64,000 nt of DNA from Undaria pinnatifida. Lineage: Eukaryota > Sar > Phaeophyceae > Laminariales > Alariaceae. The DNA is taken from positions 7,514,066 through 7,578,065 of the forward strand of contig JABAKD010000007.1 of assembly GCA_012845835.1 (NCBI GenBank), read 5' to 3'. A model generated the notes under the pieces. It worked only from the letters and a program-made list of their open reading frames with translations, was not told where the DNA came from and made no database searches. The translations under genes were made by a program, and so were the position numbers. Of the stretch, positions 23,010 through 35,500 are shown in pieces. Within the stretch, counting starts at the first letter, position 1, and each line of letters begins with the position of its first letter.

Positions 23010-23234
23010 TGTACCGCTGTGGTCCTATCATTAAGCATTTTACCGTACGTACAATAGTTGTTGAATACATTTGCAGGGAGTTCAATTGTCATTATTGATA
23101 GCTTGACACACAAACGGTAAGTGCCATGCCGATAACGAATGAACAATTGAATTGTGGACAACCGCACTCCGAGCGTACGAGAGGAAGTCCTCGGAACTGA
23201 TACCACCGGGCCCGCGGTAACGCGAGTCGGTACA
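23010..23234 (+). repeat. 3' LTR of copy 1
   Basis: 225 bp bounded by TGTAC and GTACA. It matches the reverse complement of both LTRs of copy 2, including tgtaccgctgtggtcctatc at the start and gaagtcctcggaactgatac plus ccgggcccgcggta near the end. A purine-rich ttttggagggtgc just upstream could be the polypurine tract. Confidence 0.75.
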
Positions 23235-23334
23235 GTTGGTGCCTCAGAGAGAACGTTTATCTGCCACATCTATTCAAGCTGAAGCTCGTTTGGTTACTCT
23301 CCCGTGCCTGTCCGGGCTTACTGTTCTAACTCGA

Positions 23335-24790
23335 GTGGTTCAGAGAATCAGTATGACTTACCTACGTTCATCGAGAGGGGATGATGATGCTCTCGCGATT
23401 ACTCTCGATCTCCCGCACATCCGCTTTTACTTCACAGCGCATGCGCTGGCCCTAATACAATATATGTGGCAAGCTAAGTTTTTCACGTACATGGATCTCC
23501 AACATGATAATTCGCTCATCCCTTCGGCTTTTCTTCTCCGCCATTGGTGGCCCAGAGAGATCGCTCCACGTGCAAGCCTCACCAAGGAGGTTTATACCCA
23601 CCCGTTCACTTTATTGCGCCTCTCTGCGTCACCTACTCGACCTTTCGCACTCTCAGAGAAACCAACTGGCTTGTCTACTTTCACCGAGGTCGATCTGCAT
23701 CCGCACTCGAACTCTCTATTTTTTTGCTGATGTTACACTCTGCTTTTTTCCTTTATTGGCCCAAAGACACAATATGTAGCTGGCAAAGTTCATCGAACAT
23801 CGGCACATGCATCTCTTACTAAATTAATATGCGAACAATATATCATATCTGCCGTCATATTTTTCCACGTCTGGTGGCCCAGAGAGACCGCATGACTTGC
23901 CAAGTTCATTGAGGACGGCTATGCCCACTTGGCCATTTTCTCTTGTCTCTTCCCTTTCCCTATTCTTCTTTTCGTGGCCCAGAGAACCCGCAAGGCTTGT
24001 CCATGTTCATCCGAGGCCGATGTTTACGCCCAATCGATCACTCACTCTTGCCCCCACGCTTTCATCGTACGTTATCTGGGGCGTCCCATCCACGGCGTAT
24101 ATTGACTTATGTGGCACGTCAACTTCATCCAATACCGGTGTTTGCGTATCACCCACTCAATAACGTTTTCCCTTTGGTGGAAGAGCGGGAGCGCGTGACT
24201 CGTAAGAATCTTCGAGGGTGTATTCATGCGTAATCAGTCACGCTCTTGTATATCCCGGCTTTTTTCTACTATATCGGTGGGGGGGCAGAGGCATCGAATA
24301 TTACTTGCCAAGCTCCATCGAGGAGTTCTTTGCCCGCTCGGAAGCTCTATCGTGTTCCTCCCCTTCTACATCTCCACCTTCGGCTGAGAGAGGGCGTAGG
24401 ATGGTTGGTGCGTGCCACGATAGAGGTAATCCGGCCATTTTTTTTCTGAGGTTCCTCAATCCGGGAGCTTTGGACATCTCCCAAAAACTGATTTGGAGAA
24501 ATACATTACCCGGATGAAAAAGCTCACATGGCCTAGGTGCACGACGGTCGAATCATGCAAACAAAAACACAATTTCTGGTTATTTTTCCTCAAGGAGCCC
24601 CGTCAAACAGAAACATTTTTAGACGATAAACCATACCTATATCACGCTAATCGAACACCTGTACCCCGCCCCATCGATTGATCTCCCGTCTCGCAATTGT
24701 ACTATACTTCACACATATAGTGACGAGGAGAAAGCGTATTACTCGCCAACGCTCATCGAGTACGTGCAGTCGTTAGAGCACCGGATAATA
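23335..24790 (+). repeat. Highly degenerate tandem array with tggcccagagagaccgc core
   Basis: Units of irregular length (about 90-300 bp) contain a (g)tggcccagaga core, then ttgccaagttcatcgagg or a variant, seen at about 23340, 23545, 23755, 23870, 23975, 24275 and 24725. Surrounding sequence is pyrimidine-rich. Short open frames run through without a consistent phase. Confidence 0.55.
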
Positions 24791-25457
24791 CGAATATTTT
24801 TCTGACCTAGGCCGGGTTTCGCTGTCTGATAGATGAGTGCGTTATAAACATGCTTCCGTGTAACGGCTCTCGAAATATATACTTTCCCGTCTATGGCATA
24901 CCTGTCTTTAATTTTGCCTTGCTTCCTATCGCATATCCCGTATAGTCTGTGCCCGCTGGGTCACTCCCGTGTATTTTGGTCTACGACACTGAACCAAAGC
25001 AGCGGCAGTGGATTTACCCTTAGGCTTTGCGACAGTGACAACAAGGTGATGAAGTCATTGCGGAACGCACGCCTCTTCAAATGAATACGCTTTCTAATTA
25101 AATCCATAAACCAACCTGAGATAGCGTTTCTGCTAAACCCTTAGGTGCGACCCAGGCGGCGGTGGGGGGATGGTAACAACACAGTTGAAGAACTCGCGGG
25201 ATTGACCATGCGTGTAACAAAAACCAGACAAAACAATATTTTTTGACGGCGCAGACTAAGGATACCGTACCTTGAGCCATATCGAGAAACGACCAAATAC
25301 TAGGGGCCGTGGCTCGCTCTGGGCCACTGACAGTAAGACGCCCTAAACGTGACCCTCCCACCTTCTAGTCGTCATAATGTCCTGCTGCTGTACACGTGAC
25401 GACCACAGTCGACTGAGCGGCCTCCTCATCAGTGCACTGGGAAATGGTCCGTTCGTT
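24791..25457. other. Downstream flank of the host gene; nothing specific
   Basis: Probable 3' untranslated and intergenic sequence of the minus-strand gene. No repeat or other gene is recognised. Confidence 0.35.
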
Positions 25458-26519
25458 CTACGTTTCGGCGAGGGGTTCTACAGAAATTGTGACAGGAATC
25501 ACGGTGCCACCAAGTTTAGGTGAACTGATCTCTCGCACCGTTTCCTTAAGCGAACACATCATCACTCCGGACTCGGCTATTACCGCAAGCACCATACCCA
25601 CGTGGGCGGCAACGAGCACAGCCTCGAAGACCTTTTGGCTACCAGATTTCTCGTCGGACACGTCTACCTTCAACAGGAGCGCCACGTACATGCTCGCGTA
25701 TACGACAACGTGTCCCATGCGGCTTATCCAGGTGTCCCATTTTGATGCAAACGGAGCTAAGCCCTCCGAAGTAATCGCGAAAGCAAACGCGATAATCAGG
25801 GTTACTGCGATCTGAGCCGATGTGTTCGGATAGATGAACACGACCACACCTGTCAGCAGCACCCGCCGAACGCACTCGATCACCTCATAGTAGAAAACCG
25901 ACGGCTTGTACGGCATCCACAGGTCTGAAACCGCTTGCGTGCGCTGATTTGCTTCCCGACCAACCTCGTCCTTCAGCACTCCGCGGTTCCGGAACAAGAG
26001 GAATGCGTACAGAGTCGGTATGCCCACTGGGTACACAACAATCATGAAGCCCGCGTAAATTTGAAACGCGCTGTGCGTCGGGGACTCGCAGTCAACACGA
26101 TAGTCCGCACGGAGGTACTTATGCCCGTCCGCGAGATCGTCGCACGCAAACATCTGGAAAACAACGGAGCTGACGCTGGAGTAGATAAGGAATGTCAGAA
26201 GCAGCCCCATCGACACGTGCCTGTGCCTGACCATGCGCAGATCTTGGAGCGACCCCCCACTGTTGCGATTGATGGGGTCGCTGAACTGCGATACCCCCCG
26301 ATCAATACCTCGTGTCGCCACAATGTAGGTGAAGCTAAGGAACATTGCGGCGATGATGGGACCGATTGTTGCTATCAGCAGTCGGCCGTGGATGCCAATG
26401 TCGAACAAACAGCCCATTGACAGTTGAGATATCCAGCCGAGATCGAAGTTTATAACGTTGACGGCGTCGAGGAAGCGCTGGTACACTTGCGGGTAGGTGA
26501 CGTTGGCGATCGCAGTGAA
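25458..26519 (-). CDS. Exon 4: multispan membrane domain and C terminus
   Basis: 354 codons including the stop. Starts after the acceptor ccggcccag with FTAIANVTYPQVYQRFLDAV, continuing directly from exon 3 (VTQ|FTA). About seven hydrophobic spans include LLIATIGPIIAAMFLSFTYI, LLTFLIYSSVSSVVFQMF, FMIVVYPVGIPTLYAFLLF, RRVLLTGVVVFIY, IAVTLIIAFAFAIT and VFEAVLVAAHVGMVLAVIAE. The YPVGIPTLYAFLLF block is typical of the stramenopile family. A short hydrophilic tail ends the protein. Confidence 0.85.
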   Translation of the reverse strand, partial: FTAIANVTYPQVYQRFLDAVNVINFDLGWISQLSMGCLFDIGIHGRLLIATIGPIIAAMFLSFTYIVATRGIDRGVSQFSDPINRNSGGSLQDLRMVRHRHVSMGLLLTFLIYSSVSSVVFQMFACDDLADGHKYLRADYRVDCESPTHSAFQIYAGFMIVVYPVGIPTLYAFLLFRNRGVLKDEVGREANQRTQAVSDLWMPYKPSVFYYEVIECVRRVLLTGVVVFIYPNTSAQIAVTLIIAFAFAITSEGLAPFASKWDTWISRMGHVVVYASMYVALLLKVDVSDEKSGSQKVFEAVLVAAHVGMVLAVIAESGVMMCSLKETVREISSPKLGGTVIPVTISVEPLAET

Positions 26520-29500
26520 CTGGGCCGGAACAAACGAAGGTTGTCGCAAATTAGTCGGCTGGTATTAGGCTTGGCAGCGCAGATTGTGCAAGGAGATGTT
26601 TTCGTCTGAACAGTCAGCAGCGGACAACGGTACTGTTAGGCAGTTGATATACTGTAATAAACTATATGTGATATCATCATTCACCCCGGCGTTGGTTAAG
26701 CCAGAAGAGTACTCGGTCTTGTGACCGACGTATCCTGTCTATCGAACGCACGGAAAAGCTAAAATACCGACCGATAACTGTATACACCATCAATGCCATC
26801 GGCGATCATTATCACGGCATAAATGGTACGAGGTTAGTCAATCTCCGATCCAACACCGCACAGATGAAATGCATGTGACGACCCACCCACAGTTCCGGGG
26901 GTCCTACCAAACGGGGAACACGGCAACCTGGGCTTGTGGGAGACCGTGTAAAGCGGCTCTCACGACTGCAGGTCGATGGAGATCTCTTCCCTGGATAACT
27001 TCCTACACGCGTGCTACAGTAGATGTTGGGCTCAAACGTGCCAAGGATTTGAGGATTTTCCCTTGGACAACAATGCACCTTGCCCACCAACGAACTGCAC
27101 AAGAGCATGTACGACAATATGCCTAAGATACCATCCCATGGGCTAGATATCTCTTATTAACAGCCAAGGTCGTCCGACACAGCTCAGGTCAAAATCCAAA
27201 AAACACGTGCTACGAATACAGGGTGCGTCGGTTTACAGTAGGTGACAAGAAATCGGAATGGCAAGGCTCCTGAACCAAATATGGTGCAAATACCACTATT
27301 CTTTGTCTGACGAAATCACTCAATGTCTTCCTAGGCCATGGGATATATCAACGAGTTTTTCATCAAAGTCAGCTCATGGGTGAGGTACTACTAGCAATAA
27401 TAATAGCACTAGTAGTGGCAGTAGTAGCAGTAGTAGCGGCAGTAGTAGCAGGAGTAGTAGTAGTAGTAGTTGTAGTAGCAGTAGTAGCAGTAGTAGCAGT
27501 AGTAGCAGCAGTAGTAGTAGTAGTAGTTGTTGCAGTAGTAGTAGTAGTAGTTAGTAGTAGTAGTAGTAGTAGTAGTAGCAGTAGTAGCAGTAGTTGTAGT
27601 AGCAGTAGTAGCAGCAGTAGTAGTAGTGGTAGTAGTAGCAGTAATAGCAGTAGTATAAGTGTGGACCTCCCAAAGCGAGGAACCTCAGCAAAACAAATGT
27701 ATGCCTCTACCATAAAATGCGGCATACGATACAATAGCGTTCCTGAAATGAACAGATCCCCCTGTCATGGTCCAATTAACACGACCCCTCCCGTACCACT
27801 GGACTGACCTGTGTCACGATTTGCAAGGCGACGATGGCAATCTTGATGGAGGGAAGCGGAATGAACCGCGTTAGCCGCTCGATTGCTCCTCGACCGCCAC
27901 TCACTCCAATGCTCGACATCGTGTACGACGCAACGGCAGCCGCACCAAGCAGGAGGACCGCCACAAAAACGACGGCAACCACGATCCCGCTCGCCTTGTC
28001 CGAGCATTTGTCACATGAAAACCCGAAACTCGCCCCATACCCCTCGCTGCAGATCGAGCAATCTATTGTGGCAAGGCGAAGACGAACGAAGAGGGTACAA
28101 CACCATTCCCGCGGGGGGAAAGATCAGTACCATCAAAGGGCAATGCGAGGATATCGATAAATCGGTTGGGCTACGACGCTCAGAGCGGTTAAACAATATC
28201 GGCCTGGGGGTCAGGGCACTGAGAGGACCGCTGACTGACAGATACCTAAGTTCTGTGTTTTGGAACTAATCGGCGTCCCGGCATGTGGGTCGGGGTGTCC
28301 GCACCAGGATACGAGAAAATATTCTATAAGCAAGTAATTCCATTCGATTGTGGCATAGGGGTTGGCGTGTTGGCACAGGGGTGGTAGGATGCCGATGGGG
28401 TACTACTGCCATTAACGTCGCCGTCAACATTGCATCGCCCATGGGGGCCAATGAAATGTGACAACAACATCTTAATAATTCGATGTCCGCACAGCAGGGA
28501 TCGGCGTGGTCTTGGCAGACTGAGACCGAAACCAGTTTAAAAGGCCACTGCCCAGGGTGCTGAGAATCTGATAATACGGTATAGTAAGAGCTTTCGACGG
28601 TGCGACGCCATCGGCTAGGGGCCACGTTACTTACGTGTTGTTCTGGCCGAGGCTATGGGGCCGGGGGGGGAGGGGCACCTCGTATTTCCTTACCGGGTTT
28701 GAGCCACTCACGTGTGAGAGATTCGGTATCTCACGGACAATAATACGCTAGACGATTTTGTTCGGTGCAGTGTGTCTGACCATTCCGTTGTGGACCAAGA
28801 TCGCGATACAAAGACAGCTTGAAAGCTTGAGGCCGGAGTTCCAACGGAACAGGGGCGTCACTCGCGCGAGTAAACCGGAGTCACTGCAAAAAAGGGCCCG
28901 AAACCAGACCCCCTTCCGCAGGTATGGCATTAATACTATACACTATACGATATACTATAGACAAATTTAATAAATTGTTTTGGAACAAGGGGTTAAGGGG
29001 ACTCCATTCGCCATTGGGGCGATTGGGCTGCCGTGTGGAAAGAAAAAAGGCTATCGAAGTACGTGTAGAGTTGGCGACACAGGTCTAGCTTCACGGGGTA
29101 ATGTAACAGTGCCGGCAGGAAAACGTAAACCTTGAAATCGATTGAAATGGGGGATGTAAAATATGGGCCTGGTATCGATATACACTAATCTGAGCAACGC
29201 TCGAAACCATGTACATATTGCGCCAAAACATGTTTAAATAATTGCCGACACAGGTTGTGGTAGTATATCGAGGGCATGTCGACGCGCAGGGGTTGCCGTT
29301 GAACTCAATTTCTTAATTCACTCCTGCTATCGTCGAACCAACAGCGTACCGGTTTTTTCAAATATATAAACTATACTGTTCTTAATCGTGGATCTGTAGC
29401 ACCATGTCAACCACGCACTGGCGTGAACACAATGGTTGTGTGGAGGCTCTATTAGCCTCTCTTTTTCGTGCGAATATACACCTCGAATAGATTGCGCGTT

Positions 29501-32500
29501 AACTAGGATATAAAAACAAGGTGAATATTCCCAAATACTGGTGTCTTTTAGGCACGCCCGTACGATGAGAAGTGCGAGCCTGAATATATAGAATATACGT
29601 ATGTCCAGGTACTGCCCCAGTATGATGGCAGTGTGCCCAGTCCTGACACAAATTCTAGTATACTGTTACGCCCTGCGAACTAGGGTACACCACATATACG
29701 CACCCAGCAGTCCGACCGCCTTATGTAGGGCTAAGTTATACATCTGGTGTGTGCCGGGCTTGGGGCACATGACTTAGCACGCGAAACACATCAATATCGC
29801 CTAGAGGGAAAGGGCCAGGCTGGTCGGCAGCCCCTCGCCGTGGTCGCGGGTGTGCGGGGAGGTGGGACCACGAACCAAGACTCGGAAGTTCCGAATGTAT
29901 GACAACACGGCTTTTCAGACGACCTTAAGACGAATCTCACCGTATTTCCCGCAAGGTTCTTCTTCCACTGTTACAACTGGACATCTGGGGCGTTCGCCGA
30001 TGTGGGTGTTAATGTCTCCGAAACAACGGTGCAATATAACGGCAACGACAAACGTTAGCGTACTCCGCCGCCCCTGTTGCTGCTGGTACTCTGCATCCTG
30101 ATGTGTGCTACTACACAAAATATTCAAGTCGAACAATGTACCAACTCGCGCGACCGCGGGCCCGGTGGTGTCAGCTCCGAGGACTTCCCCTCGTAGGCTC
30201 GGAGTGCACTTGTCCAAAATAATGCCTTTGGCCATGGACCTGACATGCCATCGGCCATGGACCTTCCCGTCCGTATCAGATGATCTCAAGAGCTCACAAG
30301 AAACGCCAATAATGACAGTGGATCTCCCTGATAAAATGCATCCAACCATTCTATGCACGATAAAATGCCCAATGATACGACCACAGCAGTACACCACTTT
30401 CGAAAAGCCGATCTTCGGCTACGAACAACAAGTTGGCTCAGACCGAGTGGCTTTGATAAGCGTACCTGTCCCCGTACGCTGTGCAAGGGTCAAATCCAAC
30501 AAATATCAGTCGTTTTCACCACGACCCAAGATTTACCACCTTTACTGGCCGTGAACAAGGATTGTTCAGAAGCCGCGTCATCCCCCAATGAATCTTCAAG
30601 CAAACCACCTACCACGCGTTACACCTCCAATTGCGCATGCAAGTGGCCGAAACCCAGATCACACTTTGATTGTGTAGTTCGGTGCAACGATGACCCGTAA
30701 AACGGAAGCATCAACCTCGGGCATGCTCTGTCCACACACAGCCTCAGCGATGAACCGCCAGCTGTGGCTGCGTCAGGTGCTATCAGCGCCCTGCGCAGAA
30801 ATTCCAACTCAGAAGAAAACTCCAAAGACAACATTTCGATCAAAACGAAAATCAACAAGTGAAAATTCGTGATCACCCCTCAAACCACAATATGACCAAG
30901 AATGCAGCCCATCCCGCTGTACGAGTTCCCGCTTCTGATCCATTATCAGCCGCAGCGCCTTGAGCTATTTTTGCAGCACGGCCGTCGCGCCATAAAACAT
31001 GCGAGACACCGGCTCCCAGGTGCTTTCCGCCTCTTCCGGCCCTTCCCAGGCCACCTTGACGACAAACTCGTCGTCACTACCTAGCGGCAGTGGGGCACGA
31101 CTCTGGCACACTCCACCACAGGCGATTACGTTCAGGTGGGGGCTTCGCCCGCACCACCTTTGCGCCTGAATAAACCGGACCGCCCCGGGCTTCATGGGTC
31201 AGGTGGGTCGCCCAACGGCGCCCGACACAACAAATCTAAAGGTGCGTGTGAAAAACGATATCGCGCAGCATGTTGGCACATTCAGGCGGGGAGCCATGGC
31301 CAACAGCGTTATGGACAGCTGTCTCCAACACGCCCGCACGATCCCGCATTTCCACCTCGGAATCCTGGAATATCATGGGTCCTTGAGACGGCAGCGGCCG
31401 TGTGACCTCATCGTCCACGTCGTCTGGCGCGTCGCCACCCGACCAGAAAGCTGTGACAGCCATCGCCGCTCGCAGCACAGCACCAACGCTGGGCTCACTT
31501 ACAGAACGATCTGTAAGCTCCATCCCAGCACCCTGTTGGTGCTCTTATCCCTGCAGTACCAAGGGCTTGAGCTGCACCATGACGTCGATGCCGAGTTTCT
31601 CTCTCAGCATATTCTGCCCGATGATAATGACATTCCCTCCCCCAGGGAGCACGATAAACGGTATGGTAAATCGGACTGGTCCCCACGGTTTTTCGATCGT
31701 TAAGTTGAGCGGACACTATATTCTTCTCAATATCACAGTCTTGGCCCAACGACGTCACCACACGCGCATGCCAAACGAACGCCAGCGTTAACGCGGTTTG
31801 GGTCATCTCCGGCTGTCCCTGCACGGCCTCCATCAGCTCCTCCTAAATTGCTGTAATGTGTGAACCATAATCCATCAGCACCTTGACCCAAGCAGCCGCG
31901 GAAGCACCGGGAACCGTGAGACGCCCTGCGACAAGCCGCGTCCTGGCGTCTAACTGTGGTTCGGTTTCCACCGTATCCACGTTCTTATCACCACTTCCAT
32001 CCGGCTGTAAGACCGAGACACGCGCAAATGAAAATATGCTAAAGTCACCCCATCATTTCCGTTATGCGGGTGCCGGCAGCTGCACCGGAACGTAGTGAAG
32101 AACTGGCGCCGCATTATGTGGCTCAGCGATCTGGGACACCTGGTTCTGCACCGACTCAATGAACCCATAATACACTGGCGCCATAAAATCCCGCGGCACG
32201 CGAATGTACACGTAGTCGTCGTAATTCTGCTTAGATGATTCAGACGCAGCAGGTTGGGCCACCTGCACTATCTGCATTTTTGGTGGAAGCTTGTGAAAAC
32301 TTATATGAAAGCTTCCATCGATTCCATGGAAGCTTCCACGACTTTTGCGGAAGATTCTATGAAAGCTTCCACGAAAGGTTCCACGGAAGCAGCTTCCACG
32401 GAAGCTTCCACGAAAGCATTTTCCACGGAATCTACTTCCACGGAAGATTCCACGGAAACTATTTCCACGGAAGCTTCCAAAAAATCTCCCACGGAAGCTT

Positions 32501-35500
32501 CCACGGAAGCAACTCCCACGGAAGCCTCCATAAAAGCTTTCACGGAAGCAACTTCCACGGAAGCTCCCATGAAAGCTCTTACGGAAGCAACCTCCACAAC
32601 TTTCACGAAGGTTTTCACGATAGCTTCCACGGAAGCAACGTCCACGGAAACAACTTCCACGGAAGCTTCCATGAAAGCTTTCACGGAAGTGTTCACGGAA
32701 GTAACATAATCCTAACCCTAACCCTAACCGTAACCCTAAACCTTACCCTAACATTTTCAACTTCCATGGAAGCTTACATTACTTCCGCGAATTCTTCCAC
32801 TACTTCAATGAAAGCTTCCATGGAAGATTTCGTGGTCGTTACGTCCATGAAAGCTTTCTTGGAAGCTTTCGTGGACGCTCCCGTGGAATTTATTTCCGTG
32901 GAAGCTTTTACATCTTCCATATCTTCTATGGAAGCTTCCATGAAGACTTCCGTGGAAGTTACTTCCATGAAAGCTTTTATATCTTCCATATCTTCTATGG
33001 AAGCTTCCATGAAGACTTCCGTGGAAGTTATTTCCATGAAATCTTCCATAACCTCCAAGATAGTTTCCATCTCTTCAATGAACGCTTCCATGGATGCTGT
33101 AGTGAAAGCTACTTCCATGAAAGCTTTTCGTGAAAGCTTTTGTGGAAGACCCCGTGGAAGTTACTTCTGTGGAAGCTGTCATATTTCCTATACCTTCCAT
33201 GAAAGCTTCAACGGAAGCTTCCACGAAAGACTCCGTGGACGTTACTTCCATGAAAGCTTCTATAACGTCCAAGAAAGCTTCCATTACTTCCATGAAAGCT
33301 TTCATGTAGGATTTCGTGGAAGTTACTGTCACGGAAGCTTTTGTGAAAGCTTTCGTAGAAGCTCCCGTGGAAGTTACGTCGGTAGAAGCTTTCATATCCT
33401 CCATATCTTCCATGGAAGCTTCCACGGAAGCTTCCATGAAAGCTTCCGTCGATGTAATTTCCATGAAAGCTTCCATAACGTCCATGAAAGCTTCGATTAC
33501 TTCCATGAAAGCTCCTTTGGAAGCTTTCGCTTAAGTCACTTCCATGGAATCTTTCGTAAAAGCTTTCGTGGAAGCTCCTTTGGACGATACTTCCGTGGAA
33601 GCCTTCATATCTTCCATATCTTCCATGGAATCTTCCTCCGCTTCAATTTATTCCATGGAAGCTTCCATGCAAGCTTCCATAGCTTCCATATCTTCCATGG
33701 AAGCTTCCATGAAAGGGGTAAAAGCTTCCGCGGAAGATTTCATAAGCTTTCACGCAAAATGCAAGTAGTGCCGGAGACCGAGCAGGTTTGGTCTCCGGAA
33801 CCACAACCTCTGAGGCGGTCTTGTACGCACTAGCTCGAGGGGTGGCAGTCGCAGGGGCTATCCCCGTTCTCTTGCTCCGGGTATACTAAGTGGGACCGTT
33901 TGTCGACTGCTGCTGCTGTAAAAGAGTCTGACAGTGGCTCTGCCCAAGGAAGCCTTTTCCCCCTCTTACCCTGCTGGCTTTGGGGGCAATCCCACTGTTT
34001 TTGACCTTGCTAGCCACACACAAAGCACTCCTTGTTGTCGTACCGGTGGTTCCGCTTTGTTTTGACACCGGCAGCCTTGACATTCTCGCGTGCGTTGTGC
34101 CAGTACTTCCCTGCAGGTTGGTCTCCGCAACAGCCATCAAATCTGAATCACACCGCTTCTCTGTGTGCCGGCGTTAAGCGTCGTTGGCCATAATTACAGC
34201 TTGATGCCGTTGCTGCTTGACAATGATGCTGAACAAAGCGTCAGGATCATGCGCTACGAGATCGAAACGCATTTTTTTTCCACCTTGCGGCGGAAGTCGA
34301 ATGGCTCGATTCCCGCCTCGCTGTTGCCTTCACCAGCACCTTGCCGTGCTTTCGCGTGAACTGCCGACCGTCGGGCCTCGCCACTTCCGTGAGCCCGCTG
34401 TCAGCAAGGCAATTCCGCAGGGCACGTTGTTGCATGAACACCCTGCTATCTATCGGCACGCTCGCATCCATCTTCAGCACACGTAGTGGCTGGCGGCAAA
34501 AATCAACATCACTCGTCTGCTGCACATCAACGCCAGCAAACCTTTTGCGTCCTTACAACAGCTCCTCCTCGGAGAGGTCGGTCCAGGGTTTGCCATCGTA
34601 GAACTCATCCGCCACCACCATTTGGTTCGTCGAATCTACCAGCTCTCGCGTCCGCCCGAGTACCCCCTGTCCTCCATGTTGGTTCGTGATACGCATCTGC
34701 TGCTTGTACTCCGAGTAGGCAACAAGAAATTCACTTATATCTTCGAAGGTAGCAGCATCACCACCCAACCTAGGTGGCCTACCTCCTCCCATCGTCACCC
34801 TCATTTCCGGCTCCAGCCGGCCACCGGCTCGGCCTCCACCTCTCGAGATGCCCCAGCTTGCAGAATGGACTCCGTCAGCGCCCCGCGCTCATGCTCCTCT
34901 TGCTGCTGTAGGGTCTTCCATTACTTTCGGCTGGTGTCCCACACCAGCACGCGAAACTGTTCTTTCCGGCCTCCAAAAGCCCTCGTGTTGGGCAGTAAGC
35001 AGAACTTACCCAGTTCAATTGAATTGTACCGACTCGCGCGACCGCGGGACCGTTGATATCAGCTCATGAGGACTTCCCCTCGTAGACTCGGAGTGCGTTT
35101 GTCCACAATGCAATAGTTCGTTCGTTATCGCACGGGGAAGTGAAATGCCATCGACCATGGACCTTCCCGTCCGTATTATAAGATCTCAAGAGCTCACAAG
35201 AAACGTCAATAGTAACAATGGAACTCCCTGATAAAATGCATCCAACCATTCTATGCGCGATAAAATGCCCAATGATACGACCACAGTGGTACTTGCCCCG
35301 AAAACGGTCGCCGCTTCAGCAATGCTATATTAAAACTGTTCTTAAGGCACGTTTCGACGGCGTTTATGTCGGGCGTGTGATAGGTTGAATCAGATTAAAT
35401 CGAAGTCGCGGAGAGGGTGTTTTATGGTGATGAATGTAGTCAGTCGTTGGCCAAGTGCGAGATATTCCCCCAGGCACATGCCTCCGCGGGGTGTGGAACA

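Larger units (their letters stand above)
20076..23234 (+). mobile_element. Non-autonomous LTR retrotransposon with gag-protease-chromodomain remnant, copy 1, 5'-truncated
   Basis: Colinear with the minus-strand element at 30137-35293: gag, retropepsin, pre-RT linker, chromodomain-like tail, a 3' untranslated region (22439-23009) and a 3' LTR. No 5' LTR is present, and homology starts near 20160 just inside the gag region. RT, RNase H and the integrase core are absent, and the junction is equivalent in copy 2. Protease-linker-chromodomain sequence suggests descent from a Ty3/gypsy chromovirus-like parent; that lineage is inferred. Confidence 0.75.
30137..35293 (-). mobile_element. Non-autonomous LTR retrotransposon, copy 2, nested in host-gene intron
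   Basis: Both LTRs are present (5' LTR at 35025-35293, 3' LTR at 30137-30393 in minus-strand sense). The inside holds gag, protease, linker and chromodomain tail, with RT, RNase H and integrase core missing as in copy 1. It is on the same strand as the host gene, so its LTR signals are in the gene's sense direction. A 1.5-kb foldback element interrupts it just before the protease. No clear target-site duplication can be read at its ends, and the two LTRs differ by indels, so the insertion is not recent. Confidence 0.8.

Noticed and set aside
30105-30554. 149-codon plus-strand frame
   Set aside because: Lies across the 3' LTR of copy 2 on the opposite strand to the element; no motifs.
32235-33833. 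532-codon open frame rich in FHGSFHES-like repeats
   Set aside because: It is the translation of the AAGCTTCC repeat arms of the foldback element. Several other frames on both strands are equally open, and it starts within the retroelement protease on the opposite strand.
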